Part shown: one piece after another, positions 21,331 through 33,060 of the stretch | Layout of the letters: every line of letters starts with the position of its first letter | Position numbering within the stretch: position 1 is the first letter of the stretch | NCBI GenBank assembly: GCA_026874595.1 | Contig: CM049312.1 | Location: forward strand, 32,296,956 to 32,360,955 | Origin: Sipunculus nudus | Taxonomy: Eukaryota > Annelida > Sipuncula > Golfingiida > Sipunculidae | Direction of reading: 5' to 3' | Length of the DNA: 64,000 bases | Notes under the pieces: model-generated | Seen by the model: the letters and a program-made list of their open reading frames with translations, nothing else | Told to the model about the DNA's origin: nothing | The model's database searches: none | Program-made: the position numbers and the translations under genes

Positions 21331-22240
21331 AACTGTGTAAAGTGTAAAGGTAAATGACCGTACAATTTTCCATAACCAGTCTGCCTCTACGTCTATATCT
21401 TCCCGGGTCAAAAATGATACGAATGTATGCTCTGTCAAGTGAGATATCCCAACAAGACATATATTGATCTCAATAAGGGAATTCACTAACTGCTACCATG
21501 TATGTTTAGGGTTGGAACAATGAATGTTATTTCTCTTTCTTCAAACAAAAGTAAAAATAGTATAAATGAAGAAATTGTAGGTGGCACTACCAGACTTGCA
21601 CAGGGATGGTAAGTTCTTCAAGACCAATAAGAAGGCAAGTTTCATGACAGTGTTTCCTGAAAATCTTGTCTTTAGTACGGATTTAAGTGAAAATATTGTT
21701 AACCTACCCGGGCTTCCTAAGCCTCTTTATCATAATTAATTTAATGAATAAAAGTTATAGTTACCCATTAATCCCCAGGGACATGTCAGGATCTGTCAGA
21801 AAGTGATATCTAAATTGTAAGGCATTATGGAAAATATTCCCACGCTGCTGAAGGGTTGCTCCATTTGTTTGTTTACTGTCACACTCAAGGTTTCAAGTAA
21901 AAAGGGAGAGAAATGTAGGCGGCGCTACAAGTCAGCTTCGTTAGTTAAAGCACTCCAAGATCAATTTGTATCCCAACAATCATGAGATTACAGGAAGGAT
22001 TTAGGAGAAATCTTGCCGTTTGTGTGATTTTTGCCCACATGAGTTTCACTTCTATATTTTGTTAACGACGCGTTTTCTCTGTTTAACTCTGTATAGGTCC
22101 CTATTAAGTGACTTTGTTTATCGTAGAAGGGGTTCAGGACCTGTCCATATATAAAGTATGAACTTATTTTTGCATTACGGTTAGAATTTGTTCCATGTTA
22201 ACGGCCGGACTGCTAGACGTCAAGCCGAACAGACAAAAAA
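21331..22240. other. No gene; two copies of a GTAGGYGGCGCYAC-type motif
   Basis: GTAGGTGGCACTAC near 21575 and GTAGGCGGCGCTAC near 21914, in similar A-rich context. Otherwise unannotated. Confidence 0.5.
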
Positions 22241-23269
22241 AAGGCATCCATTTAGTTCATGTGACTTAAGTCAGCTGAGCTAAAAAAAACTTATCTACGA
22301 AAATCAGCATCAGTGGATCGGTAGTAACAGTTTTATTTTGTGGAGCCTTAATGACTTAGATCCATTGTCTCTGAGAGAGCTATATTCAGATAGATACATT
22401 ATTCCTGAAAGAATAAATAGCATTCATGGGTATGTTTCAAATACATGTCAATGCAAGGACGCCTATACAAACAGAAATAGAGATATGATTGTATATATTT
22501 ATCAAGATTGCCAGATAAGGTTCAAACGGAACAAACAAGTCGTAGAAAGACAGCATGATCAATAACAGGTGTTCATGACCCGTCCATATGAGTTTAAATC
22601 AGTCTTTTTATAATTTATAAAATTTCATGATAATTTGCTATTTTTCTCAACATGATGGTGTTTCAAAAGTTGGCAAACTATCTGGAAGACGTATTGGTTT
22701 ATTGTTTATTTATTGTTTTTCGTAGATTGTTAAGTTTTAAACGAGTCTTCAGGAATGAAAAAAAACAGCACATTGTTAAAAGTATTAATATCGTGTAAGA
22801 TGCTTCGGATGTTTGTGCTGTGAGTTTATGTATAACTATGTATAGGCACGGGATATATATTGAAAATGTACATCAACTTTGAGGTGCTGTAAACTATTTA
22901 TTTTTCATTAGGAAAGTATTTTGTTTCAGTTTTATTGCAACCATATGTTTGTTTTAACAGACTGCGCCTTCACAAGTGTTTATGACAGGTCATAGTTCCT
23001 AGCTCATTACTCTTTACACACATACACGCATACACACACATTTATGTGTGTATAAATGTGATAATAAATATGTTAGTCTGTCTAAAAGTCTACACTCGTA
23101 TACCTACAGACTCACAGACTCATATATATTTATATCTATATTATTTAAATTATTCATAATCCTAAATAATACAGGTGTTATGGGTGATCCAAGGAAAGCT
23201 AACTTGACATAACTCATAAAACCATTTTATCCTATATGTGTGTGTGTGTGAGTGTCTGTGTGTCTACAT

Positions 23270-23720
23270 TTTAACATGTGTTCACACTGTTCCGGACCAA
23301 GTGACCCTGTATAGCGCGCTACCCTGTCAGGTTAGACCGCACTGCACTTGGCCCAGCCTAGAATTTGCATTGCATTTACACGCAGATAAATACAGCAATC
23401 TAGCGCGATCTAGATTGGATTCCCCCTTGCGCGCATGGGTAAATCCCAGTCACATGACAGCAAAGTGTTGCTGTAGCGCTATTTAGATAGCGCGCTCCAC
23501 TTCTGTTTACACACGTTCGAAGCACAAATGTAGACCGCGCCAGACGCTGTCTGGCGCTCGCTAGAATGTAGAACTGACTCAAACAGGTGGTCAAAATGTA
23601 GCGCGCTCCAGACCAAAAATCCTAAAAATTTTGCGCGTTTGATGGTCTTGGCGCGCGCTAGACGATGTAGAGCGCTCCAGAAAAATGTGTGTTAATGGGC
23701 TAGTGTAGATGGTCATGTAG
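23270..23720. mobile_element. AGCGCGCT word-rich foldback-like element
   Basis: Repeated variants of TAGCGCGCT, AGCGCTCC and GCGCGC, with TCCGGACC near the left and GAGCGCTCCAG near the right, in otherwise AT-rich DNA. It sits in copy A of the duplication and has no counterpart in copy B, consistent with an insertion after duplication. Confidence 0.5.
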
Positions 23721-24440
23721 TCCGTTTAGTTATCTTAGATTAGTAATTATGCAAGGCAAATTACATAAACATGGGCGTTTTTGTGACATGGACTTCACTG
23801 AATATTTATATAAAGCAGCCATACGCATGTCTAATATAAACAGATGTTTCCTTGAAATGTAACACATTTTATGTTTAAAGTTTGACAGTTGAACCAAGTA
23901 GTCCCGGTCGTCCAACAGTGAATGTCAGGAAGGAGCGTGCTCCGGGTCATCCGGTTTCCTCCTCCGCTTGAGACTACCAAACCGGCGTTATCCGCGCGAC
24001 GAAATGTGTCTATATATCATTTGTTATTATAACTCTTTATGTAAATTCTATGTAAACATAAGTATTATTGTAACAATAATTTAGCATTATCTTCAGCAGG
24101 CTTCAAAGACCCAAACCCCTTCTTAACATGTGTTTCTATTACTGGCAAATGATTAAAATTTAAAAAAAAATTGTTAATTGTTCTGTGGAGTAAACATAAT
24201 TAATACACTGGACAGAAAAATCACTATTTTTATGAGTTTTTTTATCTTCTTATATATACAAACGCCTTACACTCGAAGAAGAAAATACTGGTTCTTAAAT
24301 AAAAAGCTTTACCACACAAATACCACATGAAAACAACAAACACAGCAAATTTACCAGATCGCTTGTCCCATAATCGGTGCTTTCGTCTGTAACACTCTTG
24401 TTATGCCACTGCGTCATATCAAAGATTGGTCGGCAGAGTT

Positions 24441-24550
24441 CAAAGAAATATGTACGCGCGTAGCCCTGTAAATGAATTATCCGATTTAACAGAATGAGCT
24501 TTCATTTTATGGCACGAAATTAATGTGCATCCATGCATTATATTAAAAGA
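24441..24550. other. Highly conserved non-coding island, copy A
   Basis: About 97 of 110 bases equal 31985-32094, with the first 30 identical. Contains TACGCGCGTA and homeobox-like ATTAAT cores. No open frame is shared. Confidence 0.75.
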
Positions 24551-24984
24551 CTCCACAGATGTGTCTCTCCTATGGTGTTTTGTACATGGACAAATGTAAT
24601 TAAGCTTATTATTAGAAATATATTGAATCGGCTTCTCTGTTAATCGGACGAATTGCTAATTGATCTATATGCGTTGGAAAAAAAAAAACTTGAGATAAAT
24701 TAATGAGTCTGTGCTTTTTATATCCTGGATGGCCACATAAATCGAAGGCATATTATTTATACTACCAGCTAAATTATTACTCATTGTATTTTTAAATGAT
24801 ATATTCATGCTGTCCGATGTTATGCACATACGCACATATCAAAACGGAAGTGACTCAGCGCACCAGCCGAAACAATGGCTAGATGTATTCAAATTTGATG
24901 GCGTATGTGACAATATTTTTATGGTACCATGAGCGATAATGGCATCTTTGATAACCTATTTGAGAACCACGTGAAAAGGCTGTG

Positions 24985-25070
24985 CTACAAAAAAAATATA
25001 GTTGTGAAGTGACCTTTTGACCTCGATGATAATATACATAAGATGTAGGTCAGGGTCGGTTGTATAGTTC
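24985..25070. other. Conserved island with nuclear-receptor-like half sites, copy A
   Basis: TGACCTTTTGACCT (25010-25023) and AGGTCAGGGTCGG (25047-25059) flank an AT-rich spacer. The counterpart at 32350-32420 keeps TTGACCTCGATGRTAAT and ATGTAGGTCARGGTCGGTTG. Confidence 0.6.
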
Positions 25071-26377
25071 TGATCACCATGAAGGCAACGTCTTATCAAT
25101 ATTCGGCGACCTTTTTCCCATTCCAGGCGTAGTATGCGCGATGATTTATCTTTCTTCGTGATAACATTATGACTGCTGTCATTCTATTTGAAAGACCTAT
25201 CAATACGTTAATGATAATTTAACCTTCAAAGAAAACTGGCGTCGGAAGTACATGTCATCTCTTGAAATGGTGAACAGAAAAGTTAAAATATGTTTGATTA
25301 ACCAGTAACTGAAAGAAAGTTTCTGGAATAAGTTAGAAATTAGCCGGGAATATATGAATCAACCACTTATATTTTACTGGTTGAAACAGACATGTTGTTT
25401 TACTTTTTGATTTTATCAGTTACGCTTTTAGTCCACTAAATATCGCCCATTACCACAATATTTAATATACACTTTTTTAAATGCATTAAATTTCTACTCT
25501 TGTCCTCGTTGAATTTGCGTTCGAGTATATGTTTGGCCACATTCGTTAATTAATAACTCGTACAGAATTTTCGTTCCATGTACATTTTGTCTTTCTGTCC
25601 TGCTGTCTGTTTGTTTGTCTCTCTGTCTTTCTCTTCGTCTTTTTTATGTCTGTATATATGTGTGCGTTGGGATGTTATTTAATAATTTGTTCTCTGAAAT
25701 GATATATTTTTTAAGTTAGATGATCACAGTTAAACAATTAATGGATAAGATTTTGTAGTATTTTATATAATTATGGCAAAGAACTATGTCAAGTATGTGC
25801 TGAGGTAAATTGATCAGAAAGTCGTTTGTTTAAGAAATATGACTTCGAAACTGGGTTACATATTGCATTCTATATAGTTCTCTTTTCTTATGTTTTTACA
25901 ATGCCCTCACACATCACACTCTCACATAGTTCCCAGACGCCTTACTTTATCAGATGAAAGCAATGAAACCTGAATTCAATAAAGATTATATCATACAACA
26001 TTATTAAGATAACAATAAAGATATTCATGTAAAGATGTCAAGCGTATCAGTGTATCAATGGTGTTATTTGGAAACATATATAAGTGGGAATAGATAAAGC
26101 TTTAAAGAGGTCCTTTATGACATCCAACGTGACCAGTTTTTCCATATTGACTGGATGCGGATGATAGAATCGCTGTCTATTATATTCTCTATGTTGCTTA
26201 AAAAGCCTCTTTACGATAACTGACTGAAGCGGCTGATAGAATATCAAGAGTTTTTATCAAAGCCGCCTATTCGTATGATATGAAGACCACTACTTAAAAA
26301 AGCAATGATTCAGGCCGTGTACATATATTGGACATGTGGTGCGAATGTTGACGTGCAACAACAATCCACTCTTATAG

Positions 26378-26447
26378 CCACGCCGAGCATCGAACCCTGG
26401 TCGACGGACGAGAGAGCTGAGCGTTTTATCCTTTCCAGGCCCAATCG
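26378..26447 (-). mobile_element. tRNA-like SINE head, minus strand
   Basis: Reverse complement has AGGGTTCGATGCTC as B box (26386-26399) and GGATAAAACGCTC as an A-box-like segment about 35 bp upstream. It abuts the (AT)n at 26452. Confidence 0.5.
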
Positions 26448-26449
26448 AA

Positions 26450-26451
<2 letters not shown>

Positions 26452-26512
<61 letters not shown>
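26452..26512. repeat. (TA)n microsatellite
   Basis: Uninterrupted dinucleotide run. Confidence 0.97.
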
Positions 26513-26513
<1 letters not shown>

Positions 26514-28053
26514 TATTAAATAACAATTTGTGCGTGATACACAATTGAAAGAAAAAAGAACAAATAAAAAAATCTGAACAAAATATCTGTTTAACCAAAT
26601 ACGGTTAAAAAAATAGAAGTAAAAATGTAACACAACTGATTAACATTAATTTCTACTGTTTGGAAATACAGGTGCATATATTTACGAACATAGTTTATTA
26701 ACACAGAAAAAAATACATTAAGCACAGCTTCCGTTGCATAAACCAAAATGTACATGAAAGTAAGGTACCATGAAGCTTCTTATCCTAGTAAATGAAATGG
26801 TTTTGTTATATAGGAAATAAAAAAAGTAATACTGCTTAAAGTTGAAGAGTTGTAACACAGCGATAGCTCAAGCTTTCAGTCTTTCGAACTAAATTCGACT
26901 TAAAATATACAAAAAAATAATACTGCTTAAAGTTAAAAATGACCCGGCCAAAGCTAAGGACTTAAGATTTGCACACCTTACCATTTAAAACGCATATGGC
27001 ATCCCTCAATCCTGCGTTTGTCAGGTCTTTTTAATAATACAAATTCTCAAAGATAATGCGTCCGTGCCACGTAGGGGTTCAACAAATACTATAATAAAAA
27101 TTGTAGGTCGTCGAACAAGTAATGACAGGGAAATGTAATATATATTGGTTGATGTTTTCATGTTTATTCAAGCTTATTCCTGTTCTCTCCTCGATGAATT
27201 CCTTTGAATAGGTATAACCGTTCTTCACACTCCTTACCAATCGAATGAAATTTGCTCATTCATAGGCATTCCAAATTGATCCGATTTCACGTTTTTACCG
27301 CACAGCATGAATTGGGTCTTTTCAGATTATGCTATCAAAGAACCAATTTTTTCACGTTGCTCTCTCAGTCAGTATTACATAATATAATGATACTGGATTC
27401 ATGAATCTGTAATTCAATATTTATGTGTTTAGCTTTTATTTCTTTTCCTATATTAGATGTAACATTGCCAGGTTTAAGACGCTTTGAATGATTGATATTA
27501 AAGCGATTCAATATTTCTCCTTTCTTAATGTTATCCTGTTTTAATTTCCACGTATAATTACTCAAAAAATTTATATTAATGCAGCCATTTGAGGTTTCTT
27601 TGATGCATTCATTTTAAACTTTCCTTGCTGACTATATGCACACTTTCATAAACAGGTATACATGGAAGTTCTTTTTAATATTGGAAAACTCCAAAACTTG
27701 CAGTTTCTATGATTAACTTTTAAAGACCTTCCAAAGTGTATTTCTTTTGAAGTCTGAACATTTCATTAAGACTAAATATGAGATATGATCGCCGATTGGT
27801 ATATACCGTCGCCGGAATATAAACTTTTAATGTTTATGTATTTTGCCACATATTGGGCCTTATTTGTTTCCTAATGAATAGGATTAAGCACTTGATCTGA
27901 CTAGATTAATCTGGTAAATGACTTCTGAATGTCCGTCAGATTAAATACTTCATAACCCTGGTAAAGACCTGCCGTCTTCAAGAACTACCCAGTACCTTCC
28001 AGCCTAGGGGCGAGGTCTCGTCATCTACATTTACTCTCGACAACTCGGGGTAT

Positions 28054-28069
28054 GGGGGGGGGGGGGGGG
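28054..28069 (+). repeat. Poly-G run, 16 bases
   Basis: Immediately left of the 41-bp minisatellite. Confidence 0.95.
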
Positions 28070-28083
28070 ATGTCAAGTTTTGC

Positions 28084-29060
28084 AAACATTCTCCCGATCA
28101 TCCCGGGAGAAATGTCTCGTCCTATAAACATACTCCCTACCAACCGGGAGAAATGTCCCGTCCTATACAAACATAATCCCTACCAGCCGGGAGAAATGCC
28201 CCGTCCTATATTAACATACTCCCTTTCAGCCGGGAGAAATATCCGTCCTATATAAACATACTCACTACCAGCCGGGAGAAATGTCCCGTCCTATAAACAT
28301 ACTCCCTACCAGACGGGAGAAATGTCCCGTCCTATAAACATACTCCCTACCAGCCGAGAGAAATGTCCCGTCCTATATTAACATACTCCCTTCCAGCCGG
28401 GAGAAATGTCCGTCCTATACAAACTTACTCCCTACCAGCCGAGAGAAATGTCCCGTTCAATATTAACATACTCCCTTCCAGCCGGGAGAAATGTCCGTCC
28501 TATATTAACATACTACCTTCCAGCCGGGAGAAATGTCCCATCCTATAAACATACTCCCTTCAAGCCGGGAGAAATGTCCGTCCTATATAAACATACTCAC
28601 TACCAGCCGGGAGAAATGTCCCGTCCTATAAACATACTCCCTACCAGCCGGGAGAAATGTCCCGTCCTATAAACATACTTCCTACCAGCCGGGAGAAATG
28701 TCCCGTCCTATAAACATACTCCCTACCAGACGGGAGAAATGTCCCGTCCTATAAACATACTCCCTACCAGCCGGGAGAAATGTCCCGTCCTATAAACATA
28801 CTCCCTACCAGCCGGGAGAAATGTCCCGTCCTATAAACATACTCTCTTCCACCCGGGAGAAATGTCCGGTTCTGGAATCATACTCACAACCACTGCAAGA
28901 GAAATGTCCCGTCCTGTAAACATACACCCGACCACCCGGAAAAATATCACGTCCTGGTAACATACTCCCAACCAACCAGGAGAAATGTGACGTCCTATAA
29001 TCATACTTCGAACCACACGGGGAGAAATGTGTAGTCCTGTAAACAATGTGACGTCCTGAA
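28084..29060 (+). repeat. 41-bp minisatellite, about 23 units
   Basis: Unit pattern: GGGAGAAATGTCCCGTCC, then TATAAACATACTCCCTACCAGCC. Most units are 40-44 bp. Divergence rises towards the right end (28860-29050). Open frames here are by-products of the repeat. Confidence 0.95.
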
Positions 29061-30789
29061 AGCAATATAGAAAATAGCATCTGTATCAAAGGCCACACGA
29101 ACATTGTTCACAACCTTTTTTATATTCGGGCTATAGCAGGAAATCTTAAATTCGATGACGAGGAAAATATGCAGAATGTTGCCATCTTACTTCAAGCATA
29201 CAAAAGGAAGCTAATGTCTTCAAATTATGTCTTTTAACAAAACAAGACAGCTGATTCTCTGAATTTGCTGAAATAGCACTTGAAGTGGAAACTTGCCTGG
29301 TTTAATGGTTTTCATAGAAATTATACCCTTATGGCAGTCAGATATATCAGCTCATGAAAGCCATGAATTTGTTCATTAACTCATAACAGGTTAAAGTGAC
29401 TCCAGAGAAATTCCATCAAATCCTGGTTTGACGTGAAGTACAAACGTCTATTAAAGCTTCGGTTTATGTAACGTTTAAGGTGGGGCCGATGGCTATTTCA
29501 TAATTGAATAATTGAGAAATTGTAGGCGGCGCCACCAGTTTTTTTTTTCGCAGCAGTGTGAAGTCATTCCAGAGCAAAAAGAATTCAAGGTTTCCTGCCA
29601 ATACAAGTCCGTCCTTAATTCGGGCCTTGAGTATGGATTTTACTATACCTATGAGCTGTAACCTCTGAGGTCCTCCCTAAACCTACTAGCTTTGTCGACC
29701 AGCGAGGGCTGTGCGTTACACAAGGAGGGACCAATGACAGTTGCTTATCATTCTAAAAATTAATGCTAAAAGTAGTAAAAATGAAAGAATTGATTGATGA
29801 CAGACCAATAGGTCTTTTGATTTTTACCTGACAGGATTGTTAATTTCTGGTTGCCCACGCCTATTGTTTAACACTTATCCGACGAATATTAGTCACAGGG
29901 ACTTCATTAATCCTCAGAGCTCTATAGCTGTGAGGATATACCGTGGTTGCCTATATATTCACGAGGGTTTTATTTTCGCGATATTCTCAAATGGGATATA
30001 ATCACTTAATTGAAACCCTCGGGAATATGATGTCCATCAACCATGATGAACGAATGAGGCTTGTTCATCTGCACAATCGTACAAGTTACCACACATGTAG
30101 AAACATGTTTCATTAATCAGCAGACCTTATATGTGATAGTATCGGAACTGGCAAATGCAAACACGAATTAATTATTGTTAAACACGCAGTTATATCTGGG
30201 ATATATTGACTGTACGACAGGTTATAATAAAATGACTCTGACAGAAATGAGTGAGATGTTGTGGATTTTGTTCTGATGTTATAATAAATGCAAATACTAC
30301 TGAATTAGATGTTATAGGTTCTAGTGCATTCGCTAAAATAAGACCATCACGAAACATTCAAAATAAAGAAATCGTGAAATATCAGCCTCAGCGAATTTAA
30401 TGCCAGCCAAAGTATCAGTATGTGAGGTGTGAACTTCGTGTCTTTTACTGTTACTATTCCTGTCATACCAGATGATGAACCAAAGATTGTTATCTGTCAT
30501 TTTAAGAATTACAAGTGAAATGCATAAAAAAGCAAAATATATATATATTTATATATACTGGGCCCATTCAGTCTTCTTCAATAGTGAGATGTCTTCAAGT
30601 CAATTAAAATCCCAACACCCACTCCAACTCATATATGTATTAATAGAAATCATTTTTTTTTATTCATTTTATGTACAGGAGATTGGGCTTTGGAACGACC
30701 TATATTTTTCAAAGATGACATATAACAGCCATATCAGCAGGGTTCACAAAACACATGTAGACAAGCCATATGTCTATATACAAATAATC
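29061..30789. other. No gene recognised
   Basis: Holds one GTAGGCGGCGCCAC motif copy (about 29522). No recognised domain. Confidence 0.5.
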
Positions 30790-31984
30790 AACGTCACTTT
30801 GACCTTATTTTTAGTTTTATTTATTCATCAACTGTCAGCTGAGCTAGAAAAACGAGTCCGCCTGCATAGGCATTTGTCAATTACGTGTCAACGCAGAGAC
30901 ATCTCTACAAATAGAAATAGCGATACGAAGGTATATTTATCAAGGTTTGGCAGATAAGTTTCAAATATAGCAAGCATATCGTGGCCAGCCAGCATGATCA
31001 ATAACAGGTGTTCATGTCCCGTCCGTGCCTTTTATCATTCATCTATTATAAATTTTATTGCAATCATATAACTAGGTTTATGATGCAAAGGGCTATGCAA
31101 ACATTAATTGATAATTAGGCTTAGCAAGCATTTTAGCTTTCCAATCATTAGATAAATTATGATCAGCTTTCTCATTTCCAGGCTCGCTCTGTGAGCTTAT
31201 TCTGATGAATTAGGGGGTGCTGGCAGGGATAATTTGCACAGTTATGAAGTTGTCAAGGCACAATTGTTCTCTAACTCCTTCTCCTTAAGTATTTCTTTCA
31301 ATAGAGAGATTTCCTGTATATCGCCACCAGGGAGCTGGCAGAGAGTCGAGCATGCTCACTCAGTTCGGGATATGATGTGTTTGTAATCCTGTTACCGAAA
31401 TAATCGGTCAAACACAACACTGGGGCTTAGATACTCAGCAGACCAACCAAAAGAAGGCAGTGGATGAGCGAAATGATTTATATATCGAACGAATGTAACG
31501 TGATCTCTGTGTATGGTGTATATGTGTATCTAGTATCATACAAGGGAGCTGAAGATGGTGAATGTGTCAAAGTCTGTTTACATTTCAGTGGATGCTTCAC
31601 AATGTAACAAAATTTACGTTTATAGCTATAACAGACCGATGTGAAACTGAATCTGTCTAATGAGTTTCCTATATGGTTAATTTATCTACAATAAACCCTG
31701 TGAAGTGTCACTTTGGAGAATAAATATTTAATTGTCGGTACAGGAAATCCAATATATCTCCCTGATATTTTGTATTTTATTTCCAATTTCTAATAAAAGC
31801 CAGGCTTCATATGAATAAGGAAATACCGGATATTTACAGTTTTTAAGCTCATTCATGAAAGGCTTGCTATTCATTTGACGACAATTATACATGACAATTC
31901 ATGATGAATACAACACATAAAGCAAATTTATCGATTTGTTTGTCCTTTAACAGATTTTTATTCTTATACGACTGCGGCAATGTT

Positions 31985-32094
31985 CAAAGAAATATGTACG
32001 CGCGTAGCCCTGTACACGAATTATCCAATTTAACGGAATGAGCTTTTAATTTGTGGCACCATATTAATGTGCAGCCATGTATTAAATTAACAGA
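31985..32094. other. Highly conserved non-coding island, copy B
   Basis: Partner of 24441-24550, about 88% identical by eye. Confidence 0.75.
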
Positions 32095-32349
32095 ATCAAT
32101 AGATCTGTTTCTATTAAGTTGTTTTGTGCATGGACACAAAGTAATGTAATTAAACTAATTATTAGAAGAAAAATAATCGGTTTCTACATATTATGCTAAT
32201 TGAGCTATAAAAAAAAAACACCAGTGTCAGTGACTAGATCTGTTGCAAAATGAAGTTGTTTTTCACAATGCAATGACATACAAAGAAGCATACTGGGAAC
32301 AGGGTTAACCTATTCGGCAGTCACGTGTAGACGATGTGCGACAAAATAT

Positions 32350-32430
32350 ATACTTATAAGACGCCGTGCCCTTTTGACCTCGATGGTAATTTGCATATAA
32401 TGTAGGTCAAGGTCGGTTGCATTGGAAAGT
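32350..32430. other. Conserved island with TCAAGGTC site, copy B
   Basis: AGGTCAAGGTCGG at 32404-32416 contains TCAAGGTC, like a monomeric SF-1/ERR-type site, and ATTTGCAT nearby is an octamer-type word. Partner of 24985-25070. Confidence 0.6.
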
Positions 32431-32967
32431 CTCTATCAAAGTCAGTGATCTTGATTGTTTTTTGTGTCCCTGGCGTTAGATGATTTATAGTTCACGCTTG
32501 ATATCAATCTATTTGAGAGACTATTCAAAACGTATATGATCATTTAACCGTCAAAAAAGTTTTTTGTGCAGTGCACTCAGTGACAACGAGAAAAAGGTAG
32601 GACATTTCTGGAAAAATAATACGACATACTAGAATCTACAGCAAAAGCTTATAAGAAACATGTAAAAACGAATTCTTCAACTCCAAGGTTTATAATTCTC
32701 AAAATGTTATTTTGTTCCATTAGCAATGATTTTTTTTTTCACTCGACAGAAAGCAATATTAAGATGGACTGCAGAGTGTATATTCAAAAACTTTCACATT
32801 TTCAAGAAAATAAAAAAAAACATGGCTAGTTCTTAAGAGTGTATAAATGCAAGTATTGACGTTTTAATTAAACATTGCTTATTCTGGTGAGAAGCATGGC
32901 GATTGATTTTCAGCTGACTTAATTTTCTCATAGTACTATGAGAGAAAGCGTGTATTATTCTTTCAAG

Positions 32968-33060
32968 TAGTCCGAAACCGGAATGAAATTCTGCAGATGA
33001 ACATACACCAACTTAAAGTAACACTCACAATAGAGGTGGTAACCTCCAACAAATAATATT
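32968..33060 (-). repeat. Dispersed repeat, copy 2 of a pair
   Basis: Reverse complement matches 20945-21035 (ATCTGCAGAATTTCATTCCG and GGTTTCGGACTA). Confidence 0.6.

Larger units (their letters stand above)
22250..28080 (+). repeat. Direct duplication, copy A
   Basis: Blocks colinear with copy B (30790-34490): GCATGATCAATAACAGGTG (22553/30990 region), 24441-24550/31985-32094, 25010-25060/32370-32420, 26660-26880/33310-33480, 27100-27300/33595-33760, 27470-27690/33905-34120. The offset falls smoothly from about 8.4 kb to 6.35 kb. Between blocks the copies barely align. Copy A carries an extra GCGC-rich insert and an (AT)n tract. Confidence 0.75.

Noticed and set aside
22338-22565. 75-codon frame in duplication copy A
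   Set aside because: The aligned part of copy B has different frames and indels that are not multiples of three.
26290-26633. Frames with Tyr-Ile repeats near (AT)n tracts, also at 10293, 44364, 48510, 56703 and 61091
   Set aside because: Microsatellite translation only.
28052-29104. Repeat-bearing frames and a possible CRISPR-like array of about 41-bp units
   Set aside because: Head-to-tail units with no unique spacers and an animal genome context. It is a minisatellite.
30472-30957. 161-codon open frame
   Set aside because: AT-rich, contains a TATA simple-repeat stretch, not conserved as protein in the duplicated copy, no domain.
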